A stretch of 64,000 bases of DNA from Alteromonas sp. KUL49. Its GTDB lineage: Bacteria > Pseudomonadota > Gammaproteobacteria > Enterobacterales > Alteromonadaceae. The stretch is taken from positions 496,001 through 560,000 of the forward strand of contig NZ_BJKL01000002.1 in NCBI RefSeq assembly GCF_006538345.1. Reading direction: 5' to 3'. Under the pieces are notes generated by a model that was not told where the DNA came from, did not search any database, and saw only the letters and a program-made list of their open reading frames with translations. Numbering within the stretch: the stretch's first letter is position 1; the number at the start of each line of letters is the position of its first letter. Below are positions 59,957 to 64,000 of this stretch, one piece after another. Made by a program: the position numbers and the translations under genes.

Positions 59957-60789
59957 CTACCTTTGAGCATCCAATCCAGCTTGGTACAAGGCGTTTTTCT
60001 TCAAGTCATAATGCTTAGCAACAACTGCTGCTGCTTTTTTAAGTGGTAGGTGCTCACACAGTGCATTGAGTAAGGCCATGGCTTCGGGAGGTATTTCTGA
60101 GGCATTCAGCTCGGCCGGAGACACCATCACCACGAACTCTCCTTTTTGGTGGGCGGCATCACTCTCTAAATAATCAATAACCACTTGCGGCGTACCAGAC
60201 ACATAAGTTTCAAAGGCTTTGCTTATCTCTTTTGCAATAACAATATGTCGGTCACCCAAAATACGTTGGATGTCGTTAATTGTATCTAGTATTCGGCGAG
60301 GCGCCTCATAAAACACGCTAGTGCACTCTCGCTCTTTAAGTTGTGTAAGCAAGTTATCGCGCGCGAGGGACTTTACCGGTAAAAAGCCCTCAAATATAAA
60401 TCGGTCGGTGGGTAAACCAGATGCGCTTAATGCCGTTATACCAGCACATGGGCCGGGCAATGCTGATATATTTATTCCTTCTTCACGACACCGACGCACC
60501 AGTACAAACCCGGGGTCGCTGATTAACGGTGTACCTGCATCACTAATCAAAGCAACAGACTCACCACCTTTGAGTCGTTCGCACAACATGGCTGTACGCT
60601 TGTCTTCATTGTGCTCATGTAATGACAATGTACGAGTAGGAATAGAAAAATGCTGAAGTAGTCGAGCACTGTGACGAGTGTCTTCTGCGGCAATCCAATC
60701 AACTTGACGCAATACCTCAATAGCTCGAGGGGTCATATCATCCAAGTTACCTATTGGGGTAGGTACAATAAAAGCGTTGCGCTTTGCAT
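59957..60789 (-). pseudogene. rsmI: 16S rRNA (cytidine1402-2'-O)-methyltransferase RsmI, frameshift near the start
   Basis: The body reads as a normal RsmI: AIEVLRQVDWIAAEDTRHSARLLQHF, LISDAGTPLISDPGFVLVRRC, LPGPCAGITALSASGLPTDRF and LPLKKAAAVVAKHYDLKKNALY. The hallmark start FIVPTPIGNLDDM is present in frame just upstream, but no ATG, GTG or TTG precedes it before the stop. The ATG at 60789 (M Q S A T L) lies one frame off. One extra base in the A4 run at 60770-60773 (T4 in the coding strand) joins them into MQSATLFIVPTPIGNL. If the sequence is right, only a start inside the first motif (60745) is left and SAM binding would be lost. It is divergent from lpoA, as in E. coli. Confidence 0.85.
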
Positions 60790-60905
60790 AGCAGACCTTA
60801 GTTAATCATTTCAATACGTAAAGTGTACCACGCTCAAAGACCAGTTCACGTTTACAAGCGTAGATTTTCAGCGCGATTAGGATAAACTGTGGATTCTGCT
60901 GAAAA

Positions 60906-62840
60906 ATGGAGAAAGCTGTGTTTAATCTTGAACCTCAGAGCAAACGAATTGCTGTGACGGCTGGTATTATCTCGTTAATACTCTCTGGCTGTGGTAGCAC
61001 ACCTCAGCAATCAAATGCGCCTGTAGTGAGAGTACAAGAAGCCCCCACGGTTGTACAAGAAGTCCAAGACACACCGCTAAAGCTCATTACTAGAGCAAAA
61101 AGCACATGGCTGAGTACAGGTGATGAAACTCAACGTAACGCTTACCTCTTAGATGCCGCCGAGCTTTTCCTCGAGCAAGGGGATACTGTGAGTGCCCATC
61201 AGATTTTGATGGAATTGGCAAACGAAACACTAACACCTACATTAGCAGCACGGTTCAAGTTACTGGTCGCGCAAAGCCAGTATGACGGAGCCAACGTTTC
61301 TACTACCGAACTTATCACCTGGTTAAATGAGCAAGAATACGTCCCGAGCGCACTACAACCTGACTACGCTGAATTACTATACCGACTATATTCAGAGCAA
61401 GGTAACGCAATTGATAGTGTTGACCAACTCCTCAAAACCTCGCGGCCTGACGAAGAAAAGGTTAAGGCATCTTGGAACCTGGTGTCTGCGCTGCCCGAAT
61501 CTCAACTAAATGCTATATCTAGCAGCCACCCTGAACTTGCGCCTTATATCGCATTACGTCAACTAGCCGTTGAGTATGCTTATGACTCCGCCGCCTTATC
61601 CCAAGCGGTTGATCAGTTCACTACGGTGTATCGCAGTCATCCCTTGGTTCAGTTCTTCCCTTCGGACGTAACACAGGCCTTAACAATTAATTCTCCAGAA
61701 ATTGATAAGATAGCCGTATTGCTGCCTCTCAGTGGCCGTTTGGAAAGCACAGGAAACACAGTAAAAGAAGGTGTACTAGCGGCTTACTACTCTCAGTATC
61801 AAGCCGATCAATCCGATGAGAATTTACCCTCATTGCAATTCATAGACACTAATGAGAAATCAATAGAGCAACTTACTGCCGAAATAGGTAGCGCCAACTT
61901 TGTTATTGGGCCTTTACTGAAAGAGAACGTTGAGGCACTCAGTGCGGCACTGCCACCGAATGTAAATATGCTGGCTTTAAATAGGCTAGATACCAATGAT
62001 GTTCAATCACTCGCAACGAATGTCGAGTTTGGTGAATTGTCGGGCGGTCTTCAGCGCGTAAACTACTTTTCTTTAGCACCAGAAGACGAAGCTATCCAAC
62101 TAGCTGACTCTATGTTCAGTAAGGGAATTCGAGCGCCAGTACTGGTGCATGGTCAGTCCGTACTTTATCAAAGAATGTCCAATGCATTTGATACTCGTTG
62201 GCAAACTTTGGTGAAACAACACGGGCTCGCTAAGGTCAATATCACCACAGTAACCTATAGCGACAGCGCCTCGTTGCGTGAAGGAATAACTCGTGCACTC
62301 GATGTGGAGCAAAGCAAAGAGCGGATCAAACAAATCGATCACATGGTCAACGAAAACATCTATAACATGCCCAGAAGTCGCCATGATATAGACGCCATCG
62401 TTGCATTTACCTCCCCGCAGGATACAGAACTTCTTAACCCAATTATTGAAGCTAGCCTTACGCCTTATGAAGGAAAAGTGACTAACGTTTATGCCACCTC
62501 TCGCTCTATGGAATACACGAGTGCCAAAAACCAATGGCGAGACCTACAAAATGTACATTTTTTGGATATGCCTTGGGTGATGCCGAATAATAACTGGCAA
62601 GCACTTAGACAAAGTGCTGACCAAATATGGCCAGATCGAACCACACTGCAAAGTAGACTCTTTGCTTTTGGCGTAGACGCGTATCGTTTACTGCCTAATC
62701 TTGGGGTATTGAACACACTCCCCTATACCGATTTACAGGGATTGACGGGTAAATTATCGATTAACACGCATGGTGAAGTAGAAAGGGTTTTACCTCATGC
62801 GGTGATTTTACGAGAGAATATTCAACTAATTACGGAATAA
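60906..62840 (+). CDS. lpoA: Penicillin-binding protein activator LpoA
   Basis: This 644-residue outer-membrane lipoprotein stimulates PBP1a for peptidoglycan synthesis. The lipobox is LSGC (Cys29). An N-terminal TPR-like helical domain (~40-260) is followed by a periplasmic-binding-protein-like domain with KIAVLLPLSGRLESTGNTVKEGVLAAYY (~residues 268-295), IGPLLKENVEALS, YFSLAPEDEAIQLAD and LFAFGVDAYRLLPNL. The family layout matches E. coli LpoA (678), without the long variable linker. It starts the lpoA-yraN-diaA-dolP run and is divergent from rsmI. Confidence 0.93.
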   Translation: MEKAVFNLEPQSKRIAVTAGIISLILSGCGSTPQQSNAPVVRVQEAPTVVQEVQDTPLKLITRAKSTWLSTGDETQRNAYLLDAAELFLEQGDTVSAHQILMELANETLTPTLAARFKLLVAQSQYDGANVSTTELITWLNEQEYVPSALQPDYAELLYRLYSEQGNAIDSVDQLLKTSRPDEEKVKASWNLVSALPESQLNAISSSHPELAPYIALRQLAVEYAYDSAALSQAVDQFTTVYRSHPLVQFFPSDVTQALTINSPEIDKIAVLLPLSGRLESTGNTVKEGVLAAYYSQYQADQSDENLPSLQFIDTNEKSIEQLTAEIGSANFVIGPLLKENVEALSAALPPNVNMLALNRLDTNDVQSLATNVEFGELSGGLQRVNYFSLAPEDEAIQLADSMFSKGIRAPVLVHGQSVLYQRMSNAFDTRWQTLVKQHGLAKVNITTVTYSDSASLREGITRALDVEQSKERIKQIDHMVNENIYNMPRSRHDIDAIVAFTSPQDTELLNPIIEASLTPYEGKVTNVYATSRSMEYTSAKNQWRDLQNVHFLDMPWVMPNNNWQALRQSADQIWPDRTTLQSRLFAFGVDAYRLLPNLGVLNTLPYTDLQGLTGKLSINTHGEVERVLPHAVILRENIQLITE

Positions 62841-62845
62841 AAACT

Positions 62846-63187
62846 ATGTCAGTATCGCAAGGAAGTGTCGCTGAACAAAAAGCCATTGATTATCTAATTG
62901 AACAAGGGCTGACACTGCGTTGTCAAAACTATCGCGCAAAAATGGGTGAACTCGACATTGTTATGCAAGACGGTGAAACCATAGTTTGTGTAGAAGTAAA
63001 GTATCGCAAAAGGAATCAATTTGGACATGCAGCAGAATTTGTAACTTCAAGAAAACTCGCGAGAATTCAAGCTGCGTTTCAAGTGTATTTGTTAGATAAT
63101 GGCGCCAATCCCGCATCCACGCCGATGCGTATTGACGTTATTGCCATCAATGGCGATAACCTTGAATGGCTAAAAAACGTAGGTTAA
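62846..63187 (+). CDS. yraN: YraN/UPF0102 family endonuclease-like protein
   Basis: This 113-residue protein has a restriction-endonuclease-like fold: EQKAIDYLIEQGLTLRCQNYRAKMGELDIVMQDGETIVCVEVKYR. It contains the Glu-Asp...Glu-Val-Lys pattern of PD-(D/E)XK nucleases. It lies five bases after lpoA, the usual position. The function is unproven, although a nuclease role has been suggested. It is slightly shorter than E. coli YraN (131). Confidence 0.93.
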   Translation: MSVSQGSVAEQKAIDYLIEQGLTLRCQNYRAKMGELDIVMQDGETIVCVEVKYRKRNQFGHAAEFVTSRKLARIQAAFQVYLLDNGANPASTPMRIDVIAINGDNLEWLKNVG

Positions 63188-63221
63188 CTCAAAAGGGCAT
63201 TGGTGCTGTATCGTAAGTTAG

Positions 63222-63839
<618 letters not shown>

Positions 63840-63857
63840 CCACAAGGGAAAGGATGC

Positions 63858-64000
63858 ATGATGTCAGTTTCAAAAAAAATTGTTGGCATTTTTACTGCCG
63901 CATTTTTGATAGGTTCACTGCAAGGATGTGTTGTTGCTGTGGGCGCTGCCGGAGCAATGGCTGCGAAGGTTGCGAATGACCGAAGAACGGTTGGAACTCA
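63858..64000 (+). CDS. dolP: BON-domain lipoprotein DolP (YraP), start only
   Basis: The frame from the ATG at 63858 (a second ATG follows) reads 47 complete codons to the right edge. It encodes a lipoprotein signal with lipobox LQGC (Cys24) and then VVAVGAAGAMAAKVANDRRTVGT, which matches the start of DolP/YraP just before its first BON domain. DolP supports outer-membrane integrity at division sites and near BAM (family knowledge). AAGGGAAAGG lies upstream. It is the fifth gene of the conserved block. Confidence 0.88.
   Translation, partial: MMSVSKKIVGIFTAAFLIGSLQGCVVAVGAAGAMAAKVANDRRTVGT

Noticed and set aside
62100..62534. Minus-strand 144-codon ORF inside lpoA
   Set aside because: Antisense to the LpoA binding-protein-like domain; no independent signal.

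Overview
The window reads as a chromosomal segment of a marine gammaproteobacterium of the Alteromonadales, most likely Alteromonadaceae (Alteromonas/Aestuariibacter/Paraglaciecola-like). This is inferred from the gene blocks (rsmE-gshB-yqgE-ruvX next to pilU/pilT-yggS-proC-yggT-DUF4426; rsmI-lpoA-yraN-diaA-dolP), the DUF3545 and DUF3833 genes, a carboxynorspermidine pathway, an exosortase-associated PrsK kinase and a kappa-carrageenase-like GH16 enzyme. No sequence search was run. I see no tRNA, rRNA, CRISPR array, insertion sequence or prophage. Genes are dense on both strands and most convergent pairs are separated by stem-loops.

Layout. 1-6.4 kb: the N-terminal part of PrsK cut by the left edge, a FabH-like ketosynthase, a collagen-like choice-of-anchor lipoprotein, a small lipoprotein, an M48 protease lipoprotein and an MscS channel. 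6.7-15.7 kb: a conserved housekeeping block (rsmE, gshB, yqgE, ruvX, a DUF2007 protein, pilU, pilT, yggS, proC, yggT, DUF4426, crotonase). 15.9-20.8 kb: a receiver/TPR protein, fadH and a periplasmic binding-protein-like gene. 20.8-25.3 kb: a four-gene MacAB-like ABC exporter operon. 25.6-28.1 kb: a KefF/KefC-type potassium efflux pair. 28.2-35.8 kb: unknown and accessory genes, including a MarR-GNAT regulator divergent from the carrageenase, then VOC, GST and yaaA. 36-39.8 kb: tal-pgi, DUF3545, ung. 39.8-44.8 kb: thrABC with a readable thrL attenuator. 45-50.3 kb: formaldehyde detoxification (frmA), a PEP-CTERM-like protein, a phosphatase-like protein and an arsR-arsC-arsH-acr3 operon. 50.3-60 kb: orphan CheY, aceK, a two-component system, DUF3833, chalcone-isomerase-like protein, a PLP enzyme and carboxynorspermidine dehydrogenase/decarboxylase. 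60-64 kb: rsmI, lpoA, yraN, diaA and the start of dolP.

The most striking observation is that four otherwise well-conserved genes (pilT, the receiver/TPR gene, the carrageenase and rsmI) are each broken by one base in a mononucleotide run. Together they point to homopolymer errors in the assembly, although pilT (G run, slippery-type heptamer) and the carrageenase (T8) could also be phase-variable or recoded. The cleanest regulatory structure is the thr attenuator, where leader peptide, protector hairpin, antiterminator and terminator can all be traced. I found no clearly new multi-gene system. The best leads for something undescribed are the unknown 304-residue protein at 28.2 kb, the phosphatase-like protein with a Cys-x4-Arg signature beside the ars operon, the unknown 136-residue protein at 57 kb and the variant exosortase-type C-terminus at 46 kb.
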